A stretch of DNA of 64,000 bases from Rheinheimera sp. Its GTDB lineage: Bacteria; Pseudomonadota; Gammaproteobacteria; Enterobacterales; Alteromonadaceae. Both the position numbers and the translations under genes were made by a program. The notes under the pieces are model-generated. The model saw nothing but the letters and a program-made list of their open reading frames with translations, was not told where the DNA came from and ran no database searches. Shown here one piece after another: positions 8,322 through 17,798 of this stretch (within the stretch, counting starts at the first letter, position 1; every line of letters begins with the position of its first letter). Location of the stretch: assembly GCA_008015325.1 (NCBI GenBank), contig SSFI01000070.1:1-64000 (forward strand), written 5' to 3'.

Positions 8322-9842
8322 TCAGACTTTTGCTGCCCCAGCGATTTTAACTTTCCAAATCGCCGGGCCCTGGTCGTGCACGTTATTACCCTGACTATCA
8401 ACTGCAACAGTCACAGGCATATCTTCAACATCAAATTCGTAAATCGCTTCCATGCCTAAATCGGCAAAAGCCACCACGCGGGATTTTTTGATGGCTTTAG
8501 ACACCAGATAGGCCGCGCCGCCGACTGCCATCAGATACACCGCTTTGTGTTCTTTAATGCTGGCGACGGTTTTGTCACCGCGTTCGGATTTACCAATCAT
8601 GCCTAACAAGCCAGTCTGGCCCAGCATCATGTCGGTGAATTTATCCATCCGCGTCGCTGTAGTTGGGCCTGCCGGGCCGACCACTTCATCACCGACCGCA
8701 TCGACCGGGCCGACGTAGTAAATAAAGCGGTTTTTGAAATCGACACCATCTGGCAGCGCTTCGCCTTTTGCCAGCATGTCGGCAATGCGTTTATGCGCGG
8801 CATCGCGACCAGTTAACATCTTGCCGGACAGCAACACAGTTTCACCGGCTTTCCATTCCAGTACGTCAGTAGGTGTCACAGTGTCGAGATTAACCCGGCG
8901 CACGTTTTGCCCCAGTTCCCAGGTCACTTGTGGCCAGTCTTCCAGTTTTGGTACCGGTAAATGTGCCGGGCCTGAACCATCTAAGTGGAAATGCACGTGA
9001 CGGGTGGCAGCACAGTTCGGGATCATCACGACCGGCTTGGATGCCGCGTGGGTCGGCGCTGATTTGATTTTGACGTCCACCACTGTGGTTAAACCGCCAA
9101 GACCCTGGGCGCCAATCCCGAGCTTGTTCACTTTTTCGTACAGCTCAAGACGCAGTTTCTCTTCACCGGTCTCGGCACCTTTTTCCAGCAGATCCTGGAT
9201 GTCGACGGGTTCCATCAGGGCCTCTTTGGCCAGCACTGCAGCTTTTTCTGCCGTGCCGCCAATACCAATGCCGAGCATGCCTGGCGGACACCAGCCAGCG
9301 CCCATTTTTGGTAAAGTTTCCAGCACCCAGTCAACGACGGAGTCGGATGGGTTTAACATCACCATTTTGGTCTTGTTTTCGCTGCCACCGCCTTTGGCGG
9401 CAATGGCCACTTCAACATGATGGCCAGCAACCATATTGATATGCACTACGGCCGGCGTGTTGTCTTTGGTATTTTTGCGTGAACCGGCCGGGTCCATCAC
9501 GATAGAGGCGCGCAGCGGGTTCATCGGGTTCATGTAAGCACGACGGGTACCTTCGTCGACCATTTCCTGCACTGTCATATCGGTTTTGTCCCACTTGACG
9601 TCCATACCGATATTAACGAAGCAAGTCACAATGCCAGTGTCCTGACAAATCGGCCGGTGGCCTTGCGCCGACATCCGCGAGTTAATCAGAATTTGCGCGA
9701 TGGCGTCTTTGGCTGCCGGGTTTTGTTCTTTGTCATAGGCCTTTTCTAAGGCCTGAATAAAATCCAGCGGATGATAATAAGAGATGTACTGCAACGCATC
9801 TTCGATGCTGTCGATAAAGTCTTGCTGGCGAATAACCGTCAT
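8322..9842 (-). CDS. fumA: Fumarate hydratase, class I (iron-sulfur)
   Basis: Interconverts fumarate and malate in the TCA cycle, using an oxygen-sensitive [4Fe-4S] cluster. The sequence has both fumarase class I parts: the N-terminal alpha domain with RPICQDTGIVTCFV and the C-terminal beta domain (from about residue 330) with GPTTATRMDKF and the final AIWKVKI. Conserved Cys residues occur in PICQD, WCPPGMLG and IPNCAATRH. The ATG at 9842 is preceded by AAGGG, and the protein then starts MTVIRQQDF. The longer frame to 9929 would add 29 residues with no family similarity. The length of 506 residues fits the short class I fumarases of Vibrio and Shewanella rather than the 548-residue E. coli FumA. 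Confidence 0.92.
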   Translation of the reverse strand: MTVIRQQDFIDSIEDALQYISYYHPLDFIQALEKAYDKEQNPAAKDAIAQILINSRMSAQGHRPICQDTGIVTCFVNIGMDVKWDKTDMTVQEMVDEGTRRAYMNPMNPLRASIVMDPAGSRKNTKDNTPAVVHINMVAGHHVEVAIAAKGGGSENKTKMVMLNPSDSVVDWVLETLPKMGAGWCPPGMLGIGIGGTAEKAAVLAKEALMEPVDIQDLLEKGAETGEEKLRLELYEKVNKLGIGAQGLGGLTTVVDVKIKSAPTHAASKPVVMIPNCAATRHVHFHLDGSGPAHLPVPKLEDWPQVTWELGQNVRRVNLDTVTPTDVLEWKAGETVLLSGKMLTGRDAAHKRIADMLAKGEALPDGVDFKNRFIYYVGPVDAVGDEVVGPAGPTTATRMDKFTDMMLGQTGLLGMIGKSERGDKTVASIKEHKAVYLMAVGGAAYLVSKAIKKSRVVAFADLGMEAIYEFDVEDMPVTVAVDSQGNNVHDQGPAIWKVKIAGAAKV

Positions 9843-10051
9843 AGGGTGCCCTTCTGCGTGGTTACAGGCAGTCAGTGTGCTGGCTGCCAGGGTATTTATA
9901 CAGCGCCTGACCCTTGCCCGGTCCGGCACTGCTTCTCATTTTAAGCAGGGCTGCTATCATAACGCGCATCCTGTCGAGGCGGCTAGTCAGTTGATACTGA
10001 ATTCATCGGTTCTGTGCCCAAAGCCGCCGCTTATTGTTTGAGTTTTTTGTC

Positions 10052-11452
10052 ATGTCTGTACAAAGTCTTGTCGCGTCAAAGGTTACCGATTTAACCGGTT
10101 ATTTTCAGGCAGTTGCCGCAGAGCCTTTTGCCATGTTGCTCGATTCCGCCGCGCCTGAGCATCCCAACAGCCGTTATGACATCCTGGTCTGCCGGCCGCT
10201 GGCGACGCTGACTGCAGTTGGCCGGCAATGCACAGTGCGGCAAATGACCACAGACGGCAGTTGGGCTGAACAACAGCAGGACGCCGATGCTTTTTTGTTA
10301 CTTAAAGCGTTACAGCAACAGCTGCTACCAGCACTGCCAGCCGCTGCCAGCGAGTTGCCTTTTACCGGCGGTGTTGTCGGTTATTTTGGTTATGACCTGG
10401 GGCGGGTCATTGAAACCCTGCCACAGCAAGCCAGTGCTGACATTAAGCTGCCGGATTTAGCCGTTGGCCTGTACAGTCAGGCACTGGTGCTGGATAAACA
10501 GCTGCAGCAGCTCTGGTTTGTTGATTGCAACGGTGCTGCGGAAACAACAACTGCCGGCTATTTGACTCAGTTCAAAGAGCAGCCGACGGCAGCTCAGTCC
10601 AACGCTGAATTCACGCTCACCAGCGACTGGCAGGCCAATATGAGCCGCAGTCAATACCTGCAAAAATTTGAAAAAATTCAGGCCTATCTGCAAAGCGGTG
10701 ATTGCTATCAGATTAATCTGGCGCAGCGTTTCAGTGCCGGCTTTAGCGGTGATGCTTTTGCTGCTTATCTGCAACTGCGGCACAGTAATCAGGCACCGTT
10801 TTCGGCCTTTATCCGGTTGCCGGATGCTGCGGTGTTGTCCATTTCGCCGGAACGTTTTATCGAAGTAAAAAACGCACAGGTTGAAACTAAACCGATTAAA
10901 GGCACGCGGCCACGCTTTGCTGACCCGGCGCAGGATGCGCAAAGTGCGGCGCTGTTGCAGCAATCGCCAAAAGATCGCGCAGAAAACGTAATGATTGTCG
11001 ATTTACTGCGCAATGACCTCGGCAAAGTCTGCCGGCCCGGCACGGTGCGGGTGCCGGCGTTATTTGCCATCGAATCTTTCCCGGCCGTGCATCATCTGGT
11101 CAGCACAGTCAGCGGTGAGCTGGACGCGCAATATCAGCCAATCGACGCCCTGCGCGCCGCATTTCCGGGCGGTTCTATCACCGGCGCACCGAAAGTGCGT
11201 GCCATGCAAATCATCGAGGAGTTAGAACCGCACCGGCGCAGCGTCTATTGCGGCGCTATTGGCTACATCAGCCAGCACGGCCATATGGATACCAATATTG
11301 CCATCCGCACCCTGGTGGTGGCCAACCAGCAGATTTATTGCTGGGCCGGCGGTGGTATTGTCGCCGACTCACAAGGCGCGGCCGAGTATCAGGAAACATA
11401 CGACAAAGTCGGTAAAATCCTGCCAGTGCTGCAACAACAAGGCGAGCGATGA
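10052..11452 (+). CDS. pabB: Aminodeoxychorismate synthase component I
   Basis: Converts chorismate to 4-amino-4-deoxychorismate for folate synthesis, using ammonia from a PabA partner that is not in this window. The chorismate-binding domain fills the second half: GDCYQINLAQRF, then ETKPIKGTRPR, then PGGSITGAPKVRAMQIIEE and WAGGGIV near the C-terminus. PIKGT carries the lysine typical of PabB, where anthranilate synthase TrpE has PIAGT, so TrpE is unlikely. The ATG at 10052 gives 466 residues; a TTG six codons upstream is possible but weaker. The stop overlaps the nudL start by 4 bp (ATGA), so the two are translationally coupled. Confidence 0.93.
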   Translation: MSVQSLVASKVTDLTGYFQAVAAEPFAMLLDSAAPEHPNSRYDILVCRPLATLTAVGRQCTVRQMTTDGSWAEQQQDADAFLLLKALQQQLLPALPAAASELPFTGGVVGYFGYDLGRVIETLPQQASADIKLPDLAVGLYSQALVLDKQLQQLWFVDCNGAAETTTAGYLTQFKEQPTAAQSNAEFTLTSDWQANMSRSQYLQKFEKIQAYLQSGDCYQINLAQRFSAGFSGDAFAAYLQLRHSNQAPFSAFIRLPDAAVLSISPERFIEVKNAQVETKPIKGTRPRFADPAQDAQSAALLQQSPKDRAENVMIVDLLRNDLGKVCRPGTVRVPALFAIESFPAVHHLVSTVSGELDAQYQPIDALRAAFPGGSITGAPKVRAMQIIEELEPHRRSVYCGAIGYISQHGHMDTNIAIRTLVVANQQIYCWAGGGIVADSQGAAEYQETYDKVGKILPVLQQQGER

Positions 11453-12036
11453 GCACATTTCAGGCGAGCGCATTTGAGGACAGCCACTGGCTCTGCCGCT
11501 ATCTGCTGCAAGCACCGCCACCCGATAAAGCCGCTGGCACGGCCAATGCGGCAGTATTGCTGCCATTATTTCGCCACGATGGCGAATGGACCCTGTTGAT
11601 GACACGCCGCGCCTTACACCTGCGCCACCATCCGGGTCAGCTCAGTTTTCCGGGCGGCCGTATTGAATCAGGCGAAAGCAGCGCAGCAGCGGCGCTGCGC
11701 GAAGCCTATGAAGAAACCGGCATCGACCCCACGACTGTCCAATTGCTTGGCCAGCTGCCGGCGATTAATACCTCAACCGGTTTTATCGTCGAACCCTGGC
11801 TCGGTTTACTCGACGGGCTGCCAACACTGCAGCTGCAACAGGACGAAGTCGATTCAGTGTTGTTACTGCCGCTGCAGGAAGCGCTGTCGGCCCGGCGCCG
11901 GCAAACCGAAATCTGGCCACTGCGTGGCAAGCAACAACGTCTGCATTTTATCCCCTGGCAACAGCACTTAATCTGGGGCGCCAGCGCCGAAATTCTGTAT
12001 CTGCTGGCCCAACAAGTGGCTGCGCCTCCACGCTGA
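11449..12036 (+). CDS. nudL: Nudix CoA pyrophosphatase (NudL-type)
   Basis: Hydrolyses CoA and its derivatives to 4'-phosphopantetheine and 3',5'-ADP. The Nudix box starts at about residue 69 (GGRIESGE, then REAYEETGI), with all metal-binding glutamates present. The preceding LRHHPGQLSFPGG block is the extra signature of the CoA-hydrolysing subfamily. At 195 residues it matches the usual size. It overlaps pabB by 4 bp; the pabB-nudL pairing is also found in E. coli. No terminator was recognised between its stop and sdaA 140 bp downstream. Confidence 0.92.
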   Translation: MSTFQASAFEDSHWLCRYLLQAPPPDKAAGTANAAVLLPLFRHDGEWTLLMTRRALHLRHHPGQLSFPGGRIESGESSAAAALREAYEETGIDPTTVQLLGQLPAINTSTGFIVEPWLGLLDGLPTLQLQQDEVDSVLLLPLQEALSARRRQTEIWPLRGKQQRLHFIPWQQHLIWGASAEILYLLAQQVAAPPR

Positions 12037-12175
12037 GCATTTCGGCTGTGGACCAGACAAAACGCTCTTGCACTCCCATTTTGTAAGCAGCACTGACCAG
12101 TGACAGCATCAGTTACACAATGCCGGCACATCCTGTACAATCCCGCTCATTCTAATAAGGCAAAAAGACTACCCT

Positions 12176-13558
12176 ATGATTATCAGCGCTTTTGACATGT
12201 TCAGTATTGGCATCGGCCCATCCAGTTCCCACACTGTAGGCCCAATGCGTGCCGCCAAGTTATTTACCGAAAATCTTGCTGCCAGCGGCCGGCTTGCCGA
12301 CGTCGCCAGTATTAAAACCGAACTCTATGGCTCTTTAGGCCAGACCGGCATAGGCCACGGCACCGGTAAAGCGGTGATCCTCGGTCTTTGTGGTTATTTA
12401 CCGGAAAACTGCGACCCGGATCTGGTGCCCGGCATCCTGAAACAAGTGGATGAACAGCAACAGATTACCTTAGCGTCCAGCCATGTCGTCAGCTTCCCGC
12501 GCGAAGGCGCCATTGTGTTTCACCGGCGCAAGACCTTAAAAGAACACAGCAATGGCATGGAACTGATTGCCTTTGATGCCAATAAAGAAATTGTGTTCAG
12601 CGAAATCTATTTCTCCATTGGTGGCGGTTTTATCGTCAAAGCCGAAGATTTTGCCAGCGAGAAAAAAGCCGCCAGCCAGTTTGCCGCCGACAATCCACCG
12701 CCATTTCCGTTTAACACCGGCGCTGAATTATTGAAGCTGTGTAAAGAAAACGGCCTGTCCATCGCTGCACTGATGATGGAAAACGAAAAAGTACTGCGCA
12801 CTGAGAGCCAAATTGAAACCGAACTGGGGCTGATTTGGCAAACTATGTACAACTGCGTGCAGCGCGGTATGAAAACCGAAGGTATTTTACCCGGTGGCCT
12901 CAAAGTAAAACGCCGCGCACCAGCTTTGTATCGTCGCCTCTGCGCTGAAAAAAGCTCAGATCCGTTGCAGGTGATGGACTGGGTCAATTTGTTTGCACTG
13001 GCCGTTAACGAAGAAAATGCCGCCGGCGGCCGCGTGGTGACAGCACCGACCAATGGCGCTGCCGGGATTATTCCGGCGGTGCTGATGTATTACGACAAAT
13101 TTATCCAGCCAGTGACGCCTGACATCTATACCCGCTATTTGTTGACGGCTGCGGCTATCGGCATTTTGTACAAGAAAAACGCCTCGATCTCCGGCGCAGA
13201 AGTCGGCTGTCAGGGCGAAGTCGGTGTCGCCTGCTCGATGGCGGCCGGCGCTTTAACCGAAATTCTTGGCGGCTCGGTCGACAACGTCGAAAACGCCGCC
13301 GAAATCGGTATGGAGCATAATTTAGGCCTTACCTGTGACCCGGTCGGTGGCCTGGTGCAGGTACCGTGTATCGAGCGCAATGCCATGGGCGCTGTAAAGG
13401 CTATCAACGCCTCGCGGCTGGCGCTGCGTGGTACTGGCGAGCACAAAGTGTCGCTGGATAAAGTCATTAAGACCATGTGGGATACTGGCCGCGATATGCA
13501 GAGTAAATACAAAGAGACTTCGCGTGGTGGTCTGGCGGTCAATATCATCGAATGTTAA
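12176..13558 (+). CDS. sdaA: L-serine ammonia-lyase (L-serine dehydratase, iron-sulfur type)
   Basis: Deaminates L-serine to pyruvate and ammonia using a [4Fe-4S] cluster. The N-terminal part has the [18 protein letters not shown] block and the [10 protein letters not shown] region. The C-terminal catalytic domain has [19 protein letters not shown] and then [18 protein letters not shown], which contain the cluster cysteines. The last residue is Cys (NIIEC). In this enzyme class the C-terminal Cys can fold back onto the cluster, so its retention suggests an intact enzyme. The 460-residue length fits SdaA/SdaB. The ATG at 12176 has only a weak ribosome site. A strong terminator follows. Confidence 0.95.
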   Translation: MIISAFDMFSIGIGPSSSHTVGPMRAAKLFTENLAASGRLADVASIKTELYGSLGQTGIGHGTGKAVILGLCGYLPENCDPDLVPGILKQVDEQQQITLASSHVVSFPREGAIVFHRRKTLKEHSNGMELIAFDANKEIVFSEIYFSIGGGFIVKAEDFASEKKAASQFAADNPPPFPFNTGAELLKLCKENGLSIAALMMENEKVLRTESQIETELGLIWQTMYNCVQRGMKTEGILPGGLKVKRRAPALYRRLCAEKSSDPLQVMDWVNLFALAVNEENAAGGRVVTAPTNGAAGIIPAVLMYYDKFIQPVTPDIYTRYLLTAAAIGILYKKNASISGAEVGCQGEVGVACSMAAGALTEILGGSVDNVENAAEIGMEHNLGLTCDPVGGLVQVPCIERNAMGAVKAINASRLALRGTGEHKVSLDKVIKTMWDTGRDMQSKYKETSRGGLAVNIIEC

Positions 13559-13584
13559 TTCGCCCCCGACTCTGCGTGATAAAT

Positions 13585-13612
13585 ACGGGTGCTCAGTGAG
13601 CGCCCGTTTTTT
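13585..13612 (+). terminator. Terminator after sdaA
   Basis: Stem ACGGGTGCTC / GAGCGCCCGT with a 3-base loop AGT and a run of seven T, 27 bp beyond the sdaA stop. Confidence 0.9.
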
Positions 13613-13881
13613 TATCCGGTAGCTGATGGCAGACAAATCTAAAAATTTCAGCCGCATTCAGCGAATACCGGCAATCTTGGCTGTTTCGCGCTTAGCCCCA
13701 GCTCAACAAGGCGATCAGGCGGTCCGGTGCCTCTCCTTCACCGCAGCCGCATACGTTTTCAGTCCCAATACCAATGCCATGTCATGTTGTTGTCAAACAG
13801 ACTATGCTAGTTTTGCTGCAGCGCTTAACGCCCGCGGTTCTTGCGGTGCTCGTGGATTTCTTAGCATAACGGAGTGACATC
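13613..13881. other. Intergenic stretch without a supported gene
   Basis: Together with the sdaA terminator this gap exceeds 300 bp. An open frame of 83 codons at 13626-13877 ends just before the next gene, but it has no ribosome site, no recognisable family and a composition unlike the neighbours, so it is not called. The end of the gap holds the ribosome site TAACGGAG for the gene at 13882. No convincing sigma70 promoter or RNA gene was recognised. Confidence 0.5.
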
Positions 13882-14184
13882 ATGGCAATCAGCAAACAAT
13901 ACCTGAAGACCAAACCGGCCTGTAAAGTAACTTTTGTCGTCCCGGCCGAGCAGGCCGCCAGTGCAGAATCAGTAGTGCTGGTCGGTGAATTCAATGACTG
14001 GCAGGACAATGCCATGAAAAAGCAAAAGAATGGCGATTTCAGCCTGACCCTGACTTTACCCAAAGACAGCAGCTATCAGTTCCGTTACCGCTTAGGTCAC
14101 AACGACTGGCGTAATGACGAACAGGCCGACGACTATGTGCCTTCGCCCGTGTCTTATGAGCAGAATTCGCTGTTGCGGCTGTAA
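13882..14184 (+). CDS. Small isoamylase early-set (CBM48-like) domain protein
   Basis: A 100-residue protein made up of one glycogen-binding-like domain of the isoamylase N-terminal/AMPK-beta type. The signature is VVLVGEFNDWQ near residues 32-43, followed by GDFSLTLTLP and YQFRYRLG, then NDEQADDYVPSP. It has no catalytic domain, no signal peptide and no membrane segment. Stand-alone proteins of this kind occur in many marine gammaproteobacteria and their function is unknown; a carbohydrate-sensing role is only inference. GGAG is 7 bp before the ATG. It is a single-gene unit flanked by terminators. Confidence 0.85.
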   Translation: MAISKQYLKTKPACKVTFVVPAEQAASAESVVLVGEFNDWQDNAMKKQKNGDFSLTLTLPKDSSYQFRYRLGHNDWRNDEQADDYVPSPVSYEQNSLLRL

Positions 14185-14213
14185 TAACTCAGAGGCTTGC
14201 ATCGCAAACCGGC

Positions 14214-14252
14214 AAAAAAAACGGCAATCCACGCAAGAATTGCCGTTTTTTC
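14214..14252. terminator. Bidirectional terminator between convergent genes
   Basis: AAAAAACGGCAAT pairs with ATTGCCGTTTTTT around a 10-base loop. T-runs on both strands serve the plus-strand CBM48 gene and the minus-strand FabH-like gene. Confidence 0.88.
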
Positions 14253-14268
14253 TTAATGACGACGTCGC

Positions 14269-15390
14269 TTAACGCGCGCGCTTCAGCATCAGGCAGCCAA
14301 TTGAATAACCGGCACCAAAAGAGCACAACACTGCGTGGTCATTGAGCGCCAGGCCTTGTTTGTTCTGATGGAATGCAATAATAGAACCGGCCGACGCCGT
14401 ATTAGCATAAGTATCCAACACTAATGGCGCTTCACCTGGCTCAGGCTCGCGCCCGAGAATTTTGCGCACAGCAAAGATATTCATATTGATATTGGCCTGA
14501 TGCAGCCACAGCCGTTTCAGATCAGCCGCAGTAAGGCCACAGGCCGCCATTTCGCCTTCAATCACTTCAGCCACCAGCGGCAGCAACTCTTTAAACACTT
14601 TGCGGCCCTGCTGGCGGAAAAACGGCACTAAAGGTTCAGCGTCCGGGTAACAGTGTTCGACATAACTGACGTCACAGCGAATATTGTTGGAAAATTCGGT
14701 TTTTAACCGCATGCCGACAATTTCAAAACTGTTATCTGCCGTCGCAGTGTCGGCCGCTTCAATAATGGTCGCGCTACAGACATCGCCGAAAATAAAATGG
14801 CTGTCGCGGCTGGTGTAATTGACCTGTGGCGAAGCAAATTCCGGGTTCACCACCAGCACCACAGAGGCGGTGCCGCCGCGGATGGCATTGACCGCATTGC
14901 TGATGGCAAAAGTGGCACTGGAACAGGCCACATTCATATCAAAGGCATAACCTTTGGCACCCAATTGTTGTTGCAGCTCAATCGACAACGCCGGGTAAGG
15001 CCGCTGTAAGTTCGATGCAGCACAGATGATTAAATCAATCTGGTCCGGCGTTTTACCAGCCTGAGCAATGGCTTCTTTGGCAGCCGCTAAAGCCATTTCC
15101 ACCATTTCCGGCAGTTCATCCTCGCCCCGGCGGCGAAAGACCGGCTGCATCACCTGCGTGTCCAGAATGCCCTCTTTGTAAAGTACATGGCGCGATTTAA
15201 TGCCTGAGGCTTTTTCGATAAACTCGCAACTGGAATATTCCAGGGCTGTCATTTCACCAGCGGCAATAGCTTCGGCATTTTCAGCATTAAATAAGTCAAC
15301 ATACTGATTAAAGCTGGCAACCAGTTCTTCGTTACTGACGGTTGCTTCTGGCGTAAAAACACCGGACCCGGTGATCAGAATTGATTTCAT
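14269..15390 (-). CDS. Beta-ketoacyl-ACP synthase III-like protein (FabH2-type)
   Basis: A thiolase-fold condensing enzyme of the FabH group. The active-site residues are all present: Cys in MNVACSSATFAI, His in LWLHQANIN, Asn in DTYANTASAGS. The ATG at 15390 has GGAG upstream and gives 373 residues, longer than the ~317 of housekeeping FabH. Much of the excess lies in an N-terminal insertion (about residues 28-70). This resembles the second FabH found in Vibrio and Shewanella. It is not in a fatty-acid gene cluster, so its acyl substrate is unknown. Primary fatty-acid initiation is less likely than an accessory condensing role. Confidence 0.85.
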   Translation of the reverse strand: MKSILITGSGVFTPEATVSNEELVASFNQYVDLFNAENAEAIAAGEMTALEYSSCEFIEKASGIKSRHVLYKEGILDTQVMQPVFRRRGEDELPEMVEMALAAAKEAIAQAGKTPDQIDLIICAASNLQRPYPALSIELQQQLGAKGYAFDMNVACSSATFAISNAVNAIRGGTASVVLVVNPEFASPQVNYTSRDSHFIFGDVCSATIIEAADTATADNSFEIVGMRLKTEFSNNIRCDVSYVEHCYPDAEPLVPFFRQQGRKVFKELLPLVAEVIEGEMAACGLTAADLKRLWLHQANINMNIFAVRKILGREPEPGEAPLVLDTYANTASAGSIIAFHQNKQGLALNDHAVLCSFGAGYSIGCLMLKRAR

Positions 15391-15515
15391 GAGGAGCTCC
15401 ACTACGCCGGATCAGTCGGATTGGATCTGGTCGGATGGGTTAAAAAAATTGCAGTATAACTCAGCTGCCAACACAAAGGCAGTAGCCAGTAGCGACGGCC
15501 GGTTTTTATGGTGGC

Positions 15516-16553
15516 CTAATGTGTCAGCGGCCGTTTTTCCCTGCCAAGCCGGATCACCACAGTCGATGCAACTTTATCCTGAATCGCCTGGCGGTTGGGA
15601 TCCCATAATATCTGCAGAAAACCTAACAAACCTGTGGCGAGACCCGCGCCATAACCGCCCTGGCGACTAAAGGCAGCAGACAAGTTCAGCTCTTTGCCGT
15701 CCAGCTGGATCACTTTGATCCGCATCAGTTTTTTACCGATAGTCTGGCCGTGGCACCAAGCGATAGTCGCCGTGAAATAAAACACCGCCCAGCCCATGCC
15801 AATACCCAGATCGGCAAAGATGCCTTTAACCCAGGCCACCACACTATGGGTATTTTCATCCGGAATATACCAGGGTAAGGCTGGGGCTGCCGGCTGCGGC
15901 GGTTTCGCTTCTACCGGTTTTTGCGGGGGCACTGCAGGAAAATCAGCAAGCAGCGCGTCACGATACAGCGGCCACTGCTCGGCCGGAAAATCAGAGCCCT
16001 CGACTAAACTGTCCATCATCTCAACGGCGGCAACTTTGCTCACCCCGGCTTTTCGCAGCATTTTTGTCGTTTTTTCCAGCTCTTTTTTCATGCAACCAAG
16101 CTCGCAGCTCTGTGCCTGAATTTTCAGTGCCGTGGCGGCCAGCACCATGGCCTGATCCGCGCTTAACGACTTATTTGCCACGTTCAGATCTAAGTCCTGC
16201 TCAACAATCAGCTCCGGCATCCAGGTAGCCGAGGCCGCCAAAAAAGCCGTGGCCAGCAATAACACGATGACATGATTAAACTTTTTCGCCTGTAGCCGGA
16301 ACCAGATCAGATACGTCATCACCGGCAAAATCAGCAGCAAACTGGCCTTGGCGAGGCCTGAAATGATGATGCCATCAATCCCCATCGCGATTGCCCGGCG
16401 TAGTGGATGCGCAGTGGGTACACCGAGCAGATTCGGGCACACTTCAAAGGCATAAGGCGTGACAATTTCGCGACTTTCCTGCCGTGTCAGTGGCGCACCG
16501 GTTTCACCTTGCGGCGGCGGCGTAGCCGGCAGTTCGTATTTATTACTAGGCAT
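15516..16553 (-). CDS. RDD family membrane protein with a large central insertion
   Basis: An inner-membrane protein of 345 residues. The RDD hallmarks are an Arg/Asp-bearing first helix (PLRRAIAMGIDGIIISGL, about residues 49-66), the GQTIGKKLMRIKV segment near 270, and the end LWDPNRQAIQDKVASTVV. Hydrophobic segments lie at about 60-82, 92-108, 252-268 and 300-315. Between the second and third there are about 130 soluble residues, including a proline-rich PPQKPVEAKPPQP stretch, which split the usual compact RDD domain. The function of RDD proteins is generally unknown; transport has been proposed. It is 66 bp downstream of the VWA gene on the same strand and may belong to that operon. Confidence 0.8.
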   Translation of the reverse strand: MPSNKYELPATPPPQGETGAPLTRQESREIVTPYAFEVCPNLLGVPTAHPLRRAIAMGIDGIIISGLAKASLLLILPVMTYLIWFRLQAKKFNHVIVLLLATAFLAASATWMPELIVEQDLDLNVANKSLSADQAMVLAATALKIQAQSCELGCMKKELEKTTKMLRKAGVSKVAAVEMMDSLVEGSDFPAEQWPLYRDALLADFPAVPPQKPVEAKPPQPAAPALPWYIPDENTHSVVAWVKGIFADLGIGMGWAVFYFTATIAWCHGQTIGKKLMRIKVIQLDGKELNLSAAFSRQGGYGAGLATGLLGFLQILWDPNRQAIQDKVASTVVIRLGREKRPLTH

Positions 16554-16619
16554 GACTCAGGCTCAATGGACAGGGAGTTTACCTGATACTAACAATCGAT
16601 TGCAGATGCAGCAACGGTT

Positions 16620-17798
16620 TCAGTATTTGCGCTTTAACTGATTGATAGCACTGGCTAAACCGTCCAGCGTCAGACCAAACATCCGACCAGAACAGACCTT
16701 GTTGATCTGTCCGATCGACGCATAATGCGACCACCAGTCCTCTGGCTGTGGATTCAGCCAGACCGCCTGCGGAAACTGTGCCAGCAAACGTTGTAGCCAG
16801 ACCTCACCAGCCTCGGCATTAAAGTGCTCGACGCTGCCCCCCGGATAACTGATTTCATAAGGCCCCATTGTCGCATCGCCGACAAAAATCAGCTTGTAAT
16901 CATGGCCATAGGTATGCAGAAGCTGAGTGGTGGACACTGCATCCTGTGGCCGGCGTTTTTCATCGCGCCACAGCGTTTCATAAACACAATTATGGAAATA
17001 AAAAAATTCCAGATGCTTAAATTCAGCGCGCACCGCATTAAAAAGCTGCCTGCATTCATGAATGTAATCATCCATCGAACCACCAATATCAAACAACAAT
17101 AATAATTTCACGGCATTGTGCCGCTCACGCTGGTAACGTAGATCAAGCAACCCGGCTTGTTTTGACGTGGCGCTGATAGTGTCATTTAAATCCAGTTCAC
17201 TGGCTGCCCCGCTACGGGCAAAACGGCGCAATTGTCGCAGCGCCAGCTGCAGACTGCGGTTATTCAGAACTTCATCACTGGACAGGCTCTGAAATTGCCG
17301 CTGGTCCCAGACTTTGACCGCCCGCCGTGCGCCACTGCCCTGCTGACCGACGCGGATCCCTTCCGGGTGAAAGCCATAAGCACCAAAAGGCGAGCTGCCA
17401 CCGGTCCCTATCCATTTATTGCCGCCGGCATGACGGCCTTGTTGTTCGGCCAGTCGTTCGCGAAAAGCCTTGAGTAAGGCTTCCAGGCCGCCGAGACTTT
17501 TAAGCGCCGCTTTGTCTTCTTCTGAGAGCTGCCGCAATAAACCAGGCGTCAGCCAGTCGTCGGGAATCGCGCTGATCAAATCCAACTGTTCAACGCCGTC
17601 GAAGTACTCGCTGCAGGCACGGTCGAACTTGTCATAGTCAGTTTCGTTTTTCACCCAACACAGTCGCGCCAGTTGATAAAACTGTTCCAGATCAGCAAAC
17701 ACCAGCTGTTGCTGCAGTGCCCGCAGTAAATCCAGATACTCGGTGATACTGACTTTGACACCATGCCGGCGTACCGTCAGAAAAAAGCCACTGAACAT
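16620..17798 (-). CDS. VWA domain-containing protein (CoxE-like)
   Basis: A 392-residue protein of the CoxE/VWA group that works with MoxR-type AAA ATPases. The metal-ion-dependent adhesion site appears as LLLFDIGGSMDDY in the second half, with the N-terminal MFSGFFLTVRRHGVKVSITEYLDLL typical start kept short here. No signal peptide or membrane helix is present, so it is cytoplasmic. Its ATG overlaps the stop of the upstream AAA gene by one base (TGATG), the normal coupling for such pairs. The ATPase is frameshifted in this sequence, which makes the function of this gene in the strain uncertain. Confidence 0.85.
   Translation of the reverse strand: MFSGFFLTVRRHGVKVSITEYLDLLRALQQQLVFADLEQFYQLARLCWVKNETDYDKFDRACSEYFDGVEQLDLISAIPDDWLTPGLLRQLSEEDKAALKSLGGLEALLKAFRERLAEQQGRHAGGNKWIGTGGSSPFGAYGFHPEGIRVGQQGSGARRAVKVWDQRQFQSLSSDEVLNNRSLQLALRQLRRFARSGAASELDLNDTISATSKQAGLLDLRYQRERHNAVKLLLLFDIGGSMDDYIHECRQLFNAVRAEFKHLEFFYFHNCVYETLWRDEKRRPQDAVSTTQLLHTYGHDYKLIFVGDATMGPYEISYPGGSVEHFNAEAGEVWLQRLLAQFPQAVWLNPQPEDWWSHYASIGQINKVCSGRMFGLTLDGLASAINQLKRKY

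Noticed and set aside
9004-9420. 138-codon plus-strand frame opposite fumarase
   Set aside because: Ser/Pro-rich shadow of a highly conserved enzyme gene.
10457-10963. 168-codon minus-strand frame inside pabB
   Set aside because: It is fully covered by the well-supported pabB frame and has no family features or ribosome site.
13626-13877. 83-codon open frame between sdaA and the CBM48 gene
   Set aside because: No ribosome site, no recognisable domain, odd composition (clustered Cys and Ala), and it starts right behind the sdaA terminator.
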